In this document: positions 17,885 through 25,780 of the stretch, in pieces
Position numbering within the stretch: the stretch's first letter is position 1
How the letters are laid out: every line of letters starts with the position of its first letter
Assembly (NCBI GenBank): GCA_036489765.1
Contig: DASXFE010000132.1
Span: 87,049 to 151,048, forward strand
Reading direction: 5' to 3'
DNA length: 64,000 bases
Source of the DNA: DATARH01 sp036489765
Lineage (GTDB): Bacteria > Pseudomonadota > Alphaproteobacteria > ATCC43930 > CGMCC-115725
Translations under genes and position numbers: made by a program
The notes under the pieces: model-generated
The model's input: the letters and a program-made list of their open reading frames with translations, nothing else
What the model was told of the DNA's origin: nothing
Database searches by the model: none

Positions 17885-17984
17885 GCCGCTGCCTTCACCC
17901 TCCGCGGCGGAACCTCGACAGGTGGGCCGCGATTCACCATCAGACACGGGGACGGCCCCGGTCCTTGGCGAGAGAGGTGGCGGG

Positions 17985-18176
17985 ATGCCCGCGAAATCAC
18001 AGGCACAGCAGAAGGCGGCAGGCGCGGCTCTGTCGGCCAAGCGCGACGAGCGCAAGGTCGCCAGCCTCAAGGGCGCGTCGAAGTCGATGTACAAATCGAT
18101 GAGCGAAAAACAGCTCGACGATTTCGCATCGACCAAGCGCAAGGGCAAACCGCAGCACGCCGCGAAATCGTCCTGA
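17985..18176 (+). CDS. DUF3008 family small protein
   Basis: The 63 residues begin MPAKSQAQQKAAGAALSAKR, contain LKGASKSMYKSMSEKQLDDF and end in a basic tail. That is the DUF3008 pattern: start MPAKS.AQQ, middle GASKSM..SMSEKQL..FA. The protein is basic and soluble, and no function is established that I know of. The start is fixed by GAGAGAGG upstream and by the family's N-terminus. Confidence 0.8.
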   Translation: MPAKSQAQQKAAGAALSAKRDERKVASLKGASKSMYKSMSEKQLDDFASTKRKGKPQHAAKSS

Positions 18177-18211
18177 CGCGCGAGCGGCGGCGCATCGCGA
18201 GTGGGGCGGCG

Positions 18212-19091
18212 ATGCGGCTTACCCGGCGCCATATGGTGCGCCTGGCCTTGGCGGCGTCATCGGCCGCGGTACTGCCGGCCTGGGCGGCGAGCGACGATCG
18301 CGCTGTGTTCTGGCAATTCGGCACGGGGGAGTCGGCGAGCACAATCTTCGGCTATGAGCGCATCGCAGCCTCGCTGGTCGCCGGTATCGTGGCAGAGGGG
18401 GAGAGGCGCGCGATCGCCGCGCAACGGCTGATCCAGGACTTTCCGGCGACGGTGGTGATGCCGCCGATGAAGATCGACCCCTCCTTGCCCCCGGTCGTCG
18501 GACAGCTCGACGCGAAGACGGCGGCGGCGTTCCGCACCGTCGTGCAGCAGAGCTTTGCGCGACTCGCGCCGACGGTCGAGCGGATGCCGGGGATCGAGGC
18601 GACGATCCTCATGATGGGGGAGGGACAGACACCGCCGAGCCCGACGGCGGGTGGCACGATCGCCGAGCGCGCGGTGCAGGCGGGGCGGCGGTCGATGGTG
18701 CTGATCTCCGACACCGAGCTGAAGGGCATGGTTTTCGCGCCCAACCTCGGCGCGCTCGACAAGCGTATCGGCCAGCACACGATCGCCTATATGCTGGATC
18801 TGCGTGCGAAGGGTGGACCGATCGGCCGCCAGTTCGAACAGCTTTATGGCGGCGCGGCGCGGTGCCGACATCCACAGCCTGTCCGAGGAACTGTCGCGGC
18901 GCGGCGCGACGCAGATGCTCCAGAGCGACGGGATCAAGTACCTGCTGGGCAGCCGCCTCGAGGCCGTGCTCAAAGGGAACGAGGCCGGGTCCGGCGCCTT
19001 TGTCCTGATGCCGCTGGAGATGCTGGTCGGCGACGACGGGATCGTCGCCGCGTTGCGGAAACGCGGAGACACGGTTTCTGCGGTGGCTTAA
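18212..19091 (+). pseudogene. TraB/GumN-like protein, interrupted by a frameshift
   Basis: The first frame (18212 to about 18855) begins with a signal-like MRLTRRHMVRLALAASSAAV and reads AVFWQFGTGESASTIFGYER, recalling the TraB/GumN opening. The end of the family (GSGAFVLMPLEMLVGDDGIV, then ALRKRGDTVSAV) is in another frame that ends at 19091. A one-base insertion (or two-base loss) in the GC-repetitive GGCGGCGCGGCGCGG at about 18848-18862 would join them into about 290 residues, the family size. The GxxH-type motifs of TraB are also missing (FGYER for GTxH, MPLEML for GxxHL). So it is either a sequencing slip in a divergent member or a true pseudogene. Confidence 0.65.
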
Positions 19092-19164
19092 GCTCCCCCG
19101 GCTCGTTGATCCCTCCCCTTGATCGAGAGGGGAGACTTCCCTCGCCCATGCCCGGAGCCCGCAC

Positions 19165-20244
19165 ATGCCCGTGGAGATGATCGGCTGGATCGCCCCGCGG
19201 GTGTCGTCGGAAATCATCCCGCCCGAGGGGCCGCCCTTCGACGCCGAGGTCGTTGCCGAGACCGCGCGCATCCACGAGGGCGCCGGCTTCGATCGCGTGC
19301 TGATCGGGTATTACTCGGACGCGCCCGACGGGTTCCTCGTCGGCGCCCAGGCCGCGTTTGTCACCACGCGGCTGGGGTTCCTCCTGGCGCACCGCCCGGG
19401 CTTCGTCGCGCCGCCGGTCGCGGCGCGAAAGCTGGCAACGCTCGACCAGCTTTGCGGCAGCCGGCTCGCCGTCCACATCATCTCCGGCGGCAGCGACGCC
19501 GATCAGGCGAAGGACGGCGACTGGACCGATTCCGAAACACGGTATCGCCGCTCCGCCGAATATATCGGCCTCCTGCGACGCTGCTGGACCGAGCCCGGGC
19601 CGTTCGATCACGAGGGCGAGTTCTTCAAGACTCGCGCCACCCATTCCGACATACGCTGCCGGCAGGAGCCGCACATCCCGATCTATGGCGGCGGCGGGTC
19701 GGACGCGGCGATCCGCGCTCTCGCGCCCGGCGTCGACGTCTACATGCTGTGGGGCGAGCCGCTCAAGGAAACCGCCGCCTTCATGGCCCGCGTGCGCGCG
19801 GCAGCGGCGCCATACGGCCGTACCCCGACCTTCAGCCTCTCGACCCGCCCGATCCTCGGCCGCACCGAGGGCGAGGCCTGGGACCGCGCCCGCGGCATTC
19901 TCGACCGCATCCTCGCCCGACGCGGCGGCGCCGCGGCCCCGCAGCGACAGAACGCCGGATCGAAGCGCCTTCTCGCGGCCGCCGCCGATGCCGAACTTCA
20001 CGACACCTGCCTGTGGACCCCGCTCGCCGTCGCGACCGGTGCACAGGGCAACTCGACCGCCCTCGTCGGCACTCCCGACACGGTCGCTCGCGCGATGCTC
20101 GAATATTACAAGCTCGGCGCCACCAGTCTCCTGATCCGCGGCTACGACCCCCGCCCCGACGCCGTGCAATACGGCAACGAGCTGATCCCGCGGCTACGGG
20201 AGCTCGTCGCGGCGCATGACCTGAAGAAACACGCCCTGCCCTAG
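19165..20244 (+). CDS. LLM class flavin-dependent monooxygenase (SsuD-like)
   Basis: This 359-residue luciferase-like TIM-barrel protein has GFDRVLIGYYSDAPDGF near the start, then RLAVHIISGGSDADQAKDGD, RRSAEYIGLLRRCW and YGGGGSDAAI. It matches the alkanesulfonate monooxygenase (SsuD/MsuD) group, which uses FMNH2 and O2 to desulfonate or oxidise small organics. No partner flavin reductase is adjacent. The last bases overlap the end of the convergent exosortase gene (shared CTAG, 20241-20244). Confidence 0.88.
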   Translation: MPVEMIGWIAPRVSSEIIPPEGPPFDAEVVAETARIHEGAGFDRVLIGYYSDAPDGFLVGAQAAFVTTRLGFLLAHRPGFVAPPVAARKLATLDQLCGSRLAVHIISGGSDADQAKDGDWTDSETRYRRSAEYIGLLRRCWTEPGPFDHEGEFFKTRATHSDIRCRQEPHIPIYGGGGSDAAIRALAPGVDVYMLWGEPLKETAAFMARVRAAAAPYGRTPTFSLSTRPILGRTEGEAWDRARGILDRILARRGGAAAPQRQNAGSKRLLAAAADAELHDTCLWTPLAVATGAQGNSTALVGTPDTVARAMLEYYKLGATSLLIRGYDPRPDAVQYGNELIPRLRELVAAHDLKKHALP

Positions 20245-21884
20245 GACCACAGTGCCCAGGCGCCGGTGATCAAGACCACAAGTGCGATCAGCGCGTTGGC
20301 GGTCATATGCGCGACGACCGCATCGGCAAGCTTGCCGCGCCGATATTGCGCGAGGGCAAACGCCATACCCGCCGCGGTTCCGGCCATCCACCTGCCATGC
20401 AGCAGTCCAAAGGCAACGGAGGACAGCACGAACGCGATCCAGTTGAACCGTTCCGCCGCCTCTCCTTCGAATTCGGCAGCCGTCAGGCGCCGAAGCAGAT
20501 AGCCGCGAAAGGCCATCTCCTCGACCAGCGGCACGACGAATATCGACCCGACCACCCGGAAGCCGAGCCAGATGGCCCGCTCGCCGCCGCCGAGCCCAGC
20601 GACCGCCGCACCCGTGGCCGCGCCGTCGGCCGCGCCGCCCAACCCCAGCGAGATGACGAACACGGCGCCGCCGATGCCGACGGAAAGCCACGACCAGCTC
20701 CAATCCCACATCCTGTAGACCCGAAAGGACGCGAGCAGCACGCCCGCCACGATCAAGACCCGCAACGGGTAGAGGCGGTCGAAGCCGTCCGAGAAAGCCC
20801 TGGTGACCATCATCGATCCGACGAGCACCAGAAACGGCATCAGCAATGCCGTGGCGTTCGGATTGATCTCGTGCCGAACCGCCACGCGGCGCCGAGCCGC
20901 GAAAAACCGCATTCGATGGGTGATCCCTACCATGGCCAAGGCCACGGCGAGGAACCCGATCCACCCGGCCTGCGAATGGAACGCCCCCGCGGAAAGCTGT
21001 CGGGAAAAGGAGCTTCCGATGATGACCAGGCCGACGATGCGCAGGACATTGACCAGCCAGACCGCCGTCACGGCGATCGGAAACAGCAGGAGCGCCTCGG
21101 GAAAGCGGATGCGCTCGCGGAACAGCCACAGATAAATCGCGAGAAAGGTGACGACCAGGGCGATCCCCTCGTACCCGGAGCATTGGGGCGCTATCTGGAC
21201 CCGGAAACCGGGCGTCCCGAGAAGCAGCCGCGACGGCTCGGTAATCACGTCGGCATATACGAGCCGCAGCAGCCGGTCCGCGAGCACGAACGCCGCCGAA
21301 CCCATCGGCCGCCAGAAGGCCTGAGCGACCTCGCCGCCGAGCCAGGCTGCCATCGCCGCCCCAAACGCCGCCATCACCGTGAAGCGCTCGCCGGAGAGGA
21401 AGTTACCCCAGTAGCGATGGGGCGCGACCGCCAGGAACCACAGGGCGGCGGCGGCCGCCGCGAGGGCGATCCCGCCGCACAGGGCCCACCCGCCGCCCGG
21501 TCCTTTGGCACCCGGGGCTCCGCTGCCGAGGCCGGACCGCGCGACAAACGCGAAGAGGAGCACGACGGCGAGGCAATGCAGCAGCAGCCACGGCTGCCAT
21601 CTATATCCGTCCGAGCATCGCCGCGCGTCGGCGAGCGTGGCGGCGAGGCGGGGCGCGAGCAGCAGAAAGAAGGCGCCGAAGAAGGCGGCGAGGATCCGCA
21701 ACAGATCCGGGGCCGCCGCTTCGAGCCCGACCCACCAGTTATCGCTGGCCGACATGACGGGGCTGTCGAAGCTGACGGTAAGGGCGACGCCCTCCGCGAC
21801 AAGCCCCCCCGCCATGGCGCACCAGCGAACCGCCACCCCGCGCCCGGGGCCAAACACGGGCGCCTCGGAATGTGCTTCAACCAT
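20241..21884 (-). CDS. xrtE: Exosortase E fused to a CPBP (CAAX-type) protease
   Basis: This is a 547-residue polytopic membrane protein. The first ~330 residues are an exosortase with the triad Cys235 (APQCSGYEG), Arg282 (NVLRIVGL) and His303 (GAFHSQAGW). The C-terminal ~200 residues are a CPBP intramembrane protease with EExxxR (VEEMAFRGYL, Glu455/456 and Arg460), FGLLHG (His496) and AHMTANAL (His526). This architecture is the exosortase E/protease of VPEID-CTERM systems: the enzyme should cut and transfer substrates such as the one encoded 50 bp upstream. The start is not certain; a GTG five codons earlier is possible. Confidence 0.92.
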   Translation of the reverse strand: MVEAHSEAPVFGPGRGVAVRWCAMAGGLVAEGVALTVSFDSPVMSASDNWWVGLEAAAPDLLRILAAFFGAFFLLLAPRLAATLADARRCSDGYRWQPWLLLHCLAVVLLFAFVARSGLGSGAPGAKGPGGGWALCGGIALAAAAAALWFLAVAPHRYWGNFLSGERFTVMAAFGAAMAAWLGGEVAQAFWRPMGSAAFVLADRLLRLVYADVITEPSRLLLGTPGFRVQIAPQCSGYEGIALVVTFLAIYLWLFRERIRFPEALLLFPIAVTAVWLVNVLRIVGLVIIGSSFSRQLSAGAFHSQAGWIGFLAVALAMVGITHRMRFFAARRRVAVRHEINPNATALLMPFLVLVGSMMVTRAFSDGFDRLYPLRVLIVAGVLLASFRVYRMWDWSWSWLSVGIGGAVFVISLGLGGAADGAATGAAVAGLGGGERAIWLGFRVVGSIFVVPLVEEMAFRGYLLRRLTAAEFEGEAAERFNWIAFVLSSVAFGLLHGRWMAGTAAGMAFALAQYRRGKLADAVVAHMTANALIALVVLITGAWALWS

Positions 21885-21934
21885 CAGAAAACCGCGCACC
21901 TGACACGACTATCCGCTGCTCCGATCCCCGCAAC

Positions 21935-22612
21935 TCAGGCGGAGGCCGCGGGCCGCCGCCGCCGCTCGGCCAACAAGGCGACTAGGCCGACAAGAAAGGC
22001 GATTGCCACGCCCCCTGCGCGGGCGTCGATTTCGGGCGCCGCCGTTGTCGACGCGTCGACGCTCGCTCCGGCAACACCGGTTGTGTTGATGGTCAATACC
22101 TCGGTAATCGCGTACGGACCCGTCGTCGTCGTCGCAGCCGATTGGCTCTCCGCAAAGAGACTTGCCGTCGCGTTCAGCGAGGTGAGCAGTGTGTCGGTGC
22201 CGAACATCGTGTCCGAGTTGGACAGGTACGTGTTGAGGCTGACCGAGCCCAGGGAGCCGAAGCCATTTCCGCTGAGCTGGCTGAGGAACGCGGTTGCCCC
22301 AAGAGGAGAATCGAGGCCCGTGACCGAGGCTTCGATCGTCAAATTCCCCGGCGCAAGCGAGCTGAGGTTCAGCGAGCCGAGATCGATCGACAACGGATCG
22401 GTGGAGACGTTGTTGACTTGGATGTTTGTCGTGAAGGTTCCGAAGTTCTGCGTGCTGATCAGCGGATCGGCGCTGCCGGTCACGGTATAGGTGGCGTAAC
22501 CCTGCTCGCTTAATCTGAGGCCAAGCATGAGGTCCGCAAACGCGGGCCTCACGACTCCCAACGCAAGAAGAAATGCCAATAGGAAGAGACTGAGAACGCG
22601 GCCGGCGAACAT
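21935..22612 (-). CDS. VPEID-CTERM-like exosortase substrate
   Basis: This 225-residue exported protein has a signal peptide (residues 1-26, VRPAFA cut) and a Ser/Thr/Asn/Leu-rich body without Cys (for example DLGSLNLSSLAPGNLTIEAS). It has a tripartite C-terminal sorting signal: APEID (192-196), a hydrophobic span (about 199-215) and RRRR. The motif differs from VPEID only in the first residue. It precedes xrtE on the same strand by 50 bp, so enzyme and substrate form a two-gene operon. The mature protein probably ends up at or outside the cell surface; its function is unknown. Confidence 0.88.
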   Translation of the reverse strand: MFAGRVLSLFLLAFLLALGVVRPAFADLMLGLRLSEQGYATYTVTGSADPLISTQNFGTFTTNIQVNNVSTDPLSIDLGSLNLSSLAPGNLTIEASVTGLDSPLGATAFLSQLSGNGFGSLGSVSLNTYLSNSDTMFGTDTLLTSLNATASLFAESQSAATTTTGPYAITEVLTINTTGVAGASVDASTTAAPEIDARAGGVAIAFLVGLVALLAERRRRPAASA

Positions 22613-23126
22613 TTACCCTCTCTTTCCAGAGCCGCCACTGGCGGAAGACCAGCCCGGTTCTTTACGGTCAAAGCGCGCCCTTGCGCCTTTGCCAGTACGG
22701 AATTCGAGGCAAATTGGGGTCTACGGGGACGTGCGATTCAACGTACCCGAAATGCGTAGTACCAATCGCATTCTCGCGGTGCGCCGATTCATTAACTATT
22801 GCAACTCCGGCGGAGGCCGAACTCTTTTTGTTCAGCGGCCGACCGCTGCGCAGGTCCTCCAGACGGGCTCGGAAACTCTGACTCTCGGCGCCCTGGCGAA
22901 CGATTGTCTTGCGCGAAGGGCCCGATCTCTTTCAGAACAGGCGAGCCCACCCGATAGCCGCCCCTATCCGAACCCGCTTTCTTTCGCAAGACCTTTCGCC
23001 ATCATCCGAAAGGGCGAAGCGCTTTATTTTTGACCTCGCGGAATCGGAGCGCCCGAGTTGCCGACCCTACCCCTGCGGGGCTAGGCTTTGCCGAATCGCA
23101 CCTGAACGCATCGGAAGGAAACCCCC
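22613..23126. other. Gene-free intergenic stretch
   Basis: These 514 bases between two divergently transcribed units hold no open frame that looks coding; the few frames lack family features and have no ribosome-binding site. A purine-rich site (AAAGAGAGGG, minus strand) serves the exosortase substrate. Base composition is more AT-rich than the flanks around 22735-22830. Promoters for both neighbours should lie here, but I cannot place them firmly. Confidence 0.5.
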
Positions 23127-24068
23127 ATGACCACCTTCGTCGCCGGCGGAACAGGCTTTATCGGCCGCCGCCTCATTCCGCTTCTGGTCCAGCGCGGCGA
23201 GGAGATCGTCGTCATGGACATCAACCCGCAGACCGCCGACTACTCGGCCTATGGCAAGCAGGTGCGGGTGGTGCGCGGCGATGTCAGCCAGTTCGACGAT
23301 TTTCAGGCGCGGATCATCGAGGCGAAGCCCGATCGCGTGATCAACCTCGCCTACTACATCGGCAGCGATCTGCCGCCGCGCGTCGCCTTCAAGCTCAACG
23401 TGCTCGGCATGGACAATTGCTTCGAGGCATCGCGGCTCGCCGGGGTCAACCGGGTGGTCTATGCGAGTTCGGTCGCCGTATCGGGCGAGCAGAAGAACTA
23501 TGGCGAGCGGATGGTCGACGAGACCGACCACAAGCACGGCCACGTGCAATACGCGATGCACAAGATCTTCAACGAGTGGCAGGCGCAGGACTATCGCGAC
23601 AAGCACGGGATGGAGATCACGACGATCCGCCCGGCCAACGTCACCGGCCCCGACAAGATCTTCGGCTCGGTAGACCACGTATTCATCGTGACGAGGCCGG
23701 CGCGCGGCGAGCCCGTCAGCATGCCCTACAAGGACGCGATGCGCGCGCCCGTCCATGTCGACGAGATCGCCGAGATCTTTGCCCGCGTCGCGATGAAGGA
23801 CAAACCCGAGCACGCGATCTACAACACCGGCGGCCAGACTATCAGCCTCGGCGAGATCGCGGACATCGTGCGCGAGTTCATCCCCGACGCGCAGATCACC
23901 TTCGACCAGGATACGGGCGGGCGCGAGCGCAGCGGCAATTTCATGATCGACAACTCGCGCGTGGTGACCGAGTTCGGCATCCAGTACCGCCCCTACCGCG
24001 AGCGCGTGCTGCAGATCATCAACGACGTGCGCGCGGAGCGCGGGTTGCCGCCGCTTACCGACCGGTAG
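23127..24068 (+). CDS. NAD-dependent epimerase/dehydratase
   Basis: This 313-residue extended SDR has a nucleotide-binding GGTGFIGRRL at the N-terminus, YASSVAVSG and an active-site YAMHK (Tyr-x3-Lys). The C-terminal part resembles UDP-glucose 4-epimerase-like proteins (AIYNTGGQTISLGEIADIVR). The substrate is probably a nucleotide sugar, or a related compound used in catabolism; the sequence does not decide. A good GGAAGGAAA ribosome-binding site precedes it. It is convergent with the toxin gene, with a 3-bp gap. Confidence 0.88.
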   Translation: MTTFVAGGTGFIGRRLIPLLVQRGEEIVVMDINPQTADYSAYGKQVRVVRGDVSQFDDFQARIIEAKPDRVINLAYYIGSDLPPRVAFKLNVLGMDNCFEASRLAGVNRVVYASSVAVSGEQKNYGERMVDETDHKHGHVQYAMHKIFNEWQAQDYRDKHGMEITTIRPANVTGPDKIFGSVDHVFIVTRPARGEPVSMPYKDAMRAPVHVDEIAEIFARVAMKDKPEHAIYNTGGQTISLGEIADIVREFIPDAQITFDQDTGGRERSGNFMIDNSRVVTEFGIQYRPYRERVLQIINDVRAERGLPPLTDR

Positions 24069-24071
24069 GGT

Positions 24072-24491
24072 TCACGCAGCCCAGGGGTCGATGACCGGGA
24101 TGGGCAGGTCAGGGAAATGACGGGTGTTGCGCGTCGCCAAGGTGGCGCGACGCGTAACGGCGATGCCGGCAATCATCGAGTCGCGGAACTCCTGCGGGAT
24201 GCCGGCGCGGCGGTAGCGGGCTGAGAGAATCGCCGCCTGCTGAGCCGCTGCCGCGTCGAGCGTCAGGATGCGGCCTTCGATCATCTCGTCCAGCACTTGG
24301 TCGAACGCCCGCTCGAGAAGTGAGCGGCGACGCCCTGGCGGGAGCAGCTCCAATCCGAATCGGATCTCGAAGATGCTGACGGCCGTGGTCCAAATCGCCG
24401 CCGACGGCTGGCGGTTGAGCCAGTCGAAAACCCACCGATCCGGGTCGGGGCGCATGACGACCGACAGCACGTTCGTGTCGATCACGATCAT
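24072..24491 (-). CDS. PIN-domain toxin (VapC/FitB family)
   Basis: This 139-residue PIN nuclease begins MIVIDTNVLSVVMRPDP and keeps the acidic site: Asp5, Glu42 (FEIRFGLE), Asp104 (FRDSMIAGIAV) and the ATRNTRHFPD end typical of FitB-like toxins. It should cleave RNA when freed from its antitoxin. It overlaps the antitoxin stop by four bases (ATGA), the usual toxin-antitoxin coupling. Confidence 0.92.
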   Translation of the reverse strand: MIVIDTNVLSVVMRPDPDRWVFDWLNRQPSAAIWTTAVSIFEIRFGLELLPPGRRRSLLERAFDQVLDEMIEGRILTLDAAAAQQAAILSARYRRAGIPQEFRDSMIAGIAVTRRATLATRNTRHFPDLPIPVIDPWAA

Positions 24492-24736
24492 TCGTCAAAT
24501 TTAGCCGGGCGGATGGGAAATCCCCGCATCTCCTGTATTTCGCCCTCCTTGAACCCGACGTCTTTGAACAGCGATGCAATCCGGGTGCCGAGCCCACCGG
24601 AGGGGTGCCTGTCGACCGCTGCCGCGCGCAGAATGTCGCGCACCAGCTCTTCGAGGCTCATCCCATGTTTATGGGCGCACTCTGCCAACTGCGCTTTCAC
24701 GTCTTCTTCCAAATTCCTCACTATCAATTGCGCCAT
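24488..24736 (-). CDS. FitA/VapB-like ribbon-helix-helix antitoxin
   Basis: The start at 24736 gives 82 residues: MAQLIVRNLEEDVKAQLAEC, then AHKHGMSLEELVRDILRAAA, a FitA-type ribbon-helix-helix DNA-binding N-terminus. The C-terminal tail (SLFKDVGFKEGEIQEMRGFP) is the part expected to wrap into the toxin site. It precedes and overlaps the toxin gene. A perfect 14-bp palindrome lies 17 bases upstream, consistent with autoregulation. Confidence 0.9.
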   Translation of the reverse strand: MAQLIVRNLEEDVKAQLAECAHKHGMSLEELVRDILRAAAVDRHPSGGLGTRIASLFKDVGFKEGEIQEMRGFPIRPAKFDE

Positions 24737-24752
24737 TCTTCCCTCGGCGGCA

Positions 24753-24766
24753 GATATCATGATATC
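24753..24766. promoter_or_regulatory. Putative FitAB autoregulatory operator
   Basis: GATATCATGATATC is a perfect 14-bp palindrome within ATATCATGATATCAT, AT-rich against a GC-rich background and just upstream of the antitoxin start. Ribbon-helix-helix antitoxins bind such short inverted repeats. A TATGAT -10-like hexamer (24764-24769, minus strand) overlaps it, so binding would block transcription. The operator role is inferred. Confidence 0.7.
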
Positions 24767-24773
24767 ATAGCAT

Positions 24774-24956
24774 CTACCGCCGGAACAACGCCTCGGCGGC
24801 GCCGCCATGTTTCTTCTTCTCGGCGATTTCTGCCTCGACCCGCGCGATTTCGGTGCGCATCTCGGCGATGTATTCCTCGAGCTCGGCGATGCCCAAGAGG
24901 CTCAGGTCGCGCGGCTTCGGCTTTTGGCGCTGCGGCAACAAATCCTCTTCGTCCAT
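24774..24956 (-). CDS. DUF1192 family protein
   Basis: The chosen start gives 60 residues: MDEEDLLPQRQKPKPRDLSL, then LGIAELEEYIAEMRTEIARV and a Lys/Ala-rich end. This is the DUF1192 layout of a short acidic head, DLS(L)L and a coiled-coil helix. The ribosome-binding site GGGGAGG fits this start. The function is unknown; the family is almost confined to Alphaproteobacteria. It is divergent from the TrcR gene with a 113-bp gap. Confidence 0.85.
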   Translation of the reverse strand: MDEEDLLPQRQKPKPRDLSLLGIAELEEYIAEMRTEIARVEAEIAEKKKHGGAAEALFRR

Positions 24957-25069
24957 CCCTGCCTCCCCTCGTGCCGCTTCCCACCGGCGCATGTGAATAT
25001 TATATCCACCCCATGCGATAATGCGTGAAGCGGTGCGCCCTGCGCCGCCGCCCGATCGGGAACACATTC

Positions 25070-25669
25070 ATGCCGACTCCGCTGATGCCTAAAGCGACCG
25101 CCGTCTGGCTGGTCGAGAACACCGCCCTCACCTTCGAGCAGATCGCCGAGTTTTGCGGGCTGCATGCGCTTGAGGTGCAAGCCATCGCCGACGGCGAGGT
25201 CGCAATCCAGATGCAGGGACTCGACCCCGTCGCCAACGGCCAGACCACCGCTGAAGAGATCGAGCTGTGCCAGGCCGACCCCGAGCGCAAATTGGCGCTG
25301 TCGCCGCAGGCGGTCCCGCAGCAATTCGTCAAGCACAGGGGCCCGCGCTACACACCGATCGCCAAGCGCCAGGACAAGCCCGACGCGATCATGTACCTGC
25401 TGCGCAGCCATCCCGAGCTGTCGGACGCGCAGATCTCGAAGCTGATCGGCACCACCAAGCCGACGATCAACGCGGTGCGCGACCGGACCCACTGGAACAG
25501 CCCCAACATCAAGCCGCGGCACCCGGTCGGCCTCGGCCTCTGCACGCTCGACGAGCTCGACCAGGCGATCGCCCGCAGCCTGCGCGGCAAGCCGCGCCCG
25601 GCCTCGACCGACCCCGAGCCGATCTACGGCAACGACGAGGTGGAACCGGCGGAGGATTACGGCCGCTGA
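25070..25669 (+). CDS. trcR: TrcR/DUF1013 cell-cycle transcriptional regulator
   Basis: The protein has 199 residues from MPTPLMPKATAVWLVENTAL. The family is recognised by TFEQIAEFCGLHALEVQAIA, the DP..NGQTT.EEI stretch, and the second helix-turn-helix YLLRSHPELSDAQISKLIGT followed by TKPTINAVRDRTHWN. DUF1013 proteins are highly conserved in Alphaproteobacteria and are named TrcR in current annotation as cell-cycle regulators. I rely on that naming for function. Confidence 0.9.
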   Translation: MPTPLMPKATAVWLVENTALTFEQIAEFCGLHALEVQAIADGEVAIQMQGLDPVANGQTTAEEIELCQADPERKLALSPQAVPQQFVKHRGPRYTPIAKRQDKPDAIMYLLRSHPELSDAQISKLIGTTKPTINAVRDRTHWNSPNIKPRHPVGLGLCTLDELDQAIARSLRGKPRPASTDPEPIYGNDEVEPAEDYGR

Positions 25670-25780
25670 TTCCTCCCGTATTCCCGCACGGTTAGCAGAC
25701 ACCCGCGACAATCCGCCGCGCTAGGCGTACCCTTCGTTGCGAGGCTGGGAAACAGCCCGCAATGAACAGGGAGAAGCGTC

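Noticed and set aside
20307..22490. 727-codon plus-strand frame opposite the exosortase gene
   Set aside because: Low-complexity Arg/Pro/Asp-rich shadow; the minus-strand gene has all catalytic motifs.
22527..23033. 168-codon frame in the gap before the epimerase gene
   Set aside because: No ribosome-binding site, no family features, and it begins inside the antisense of the exosortase substrate.
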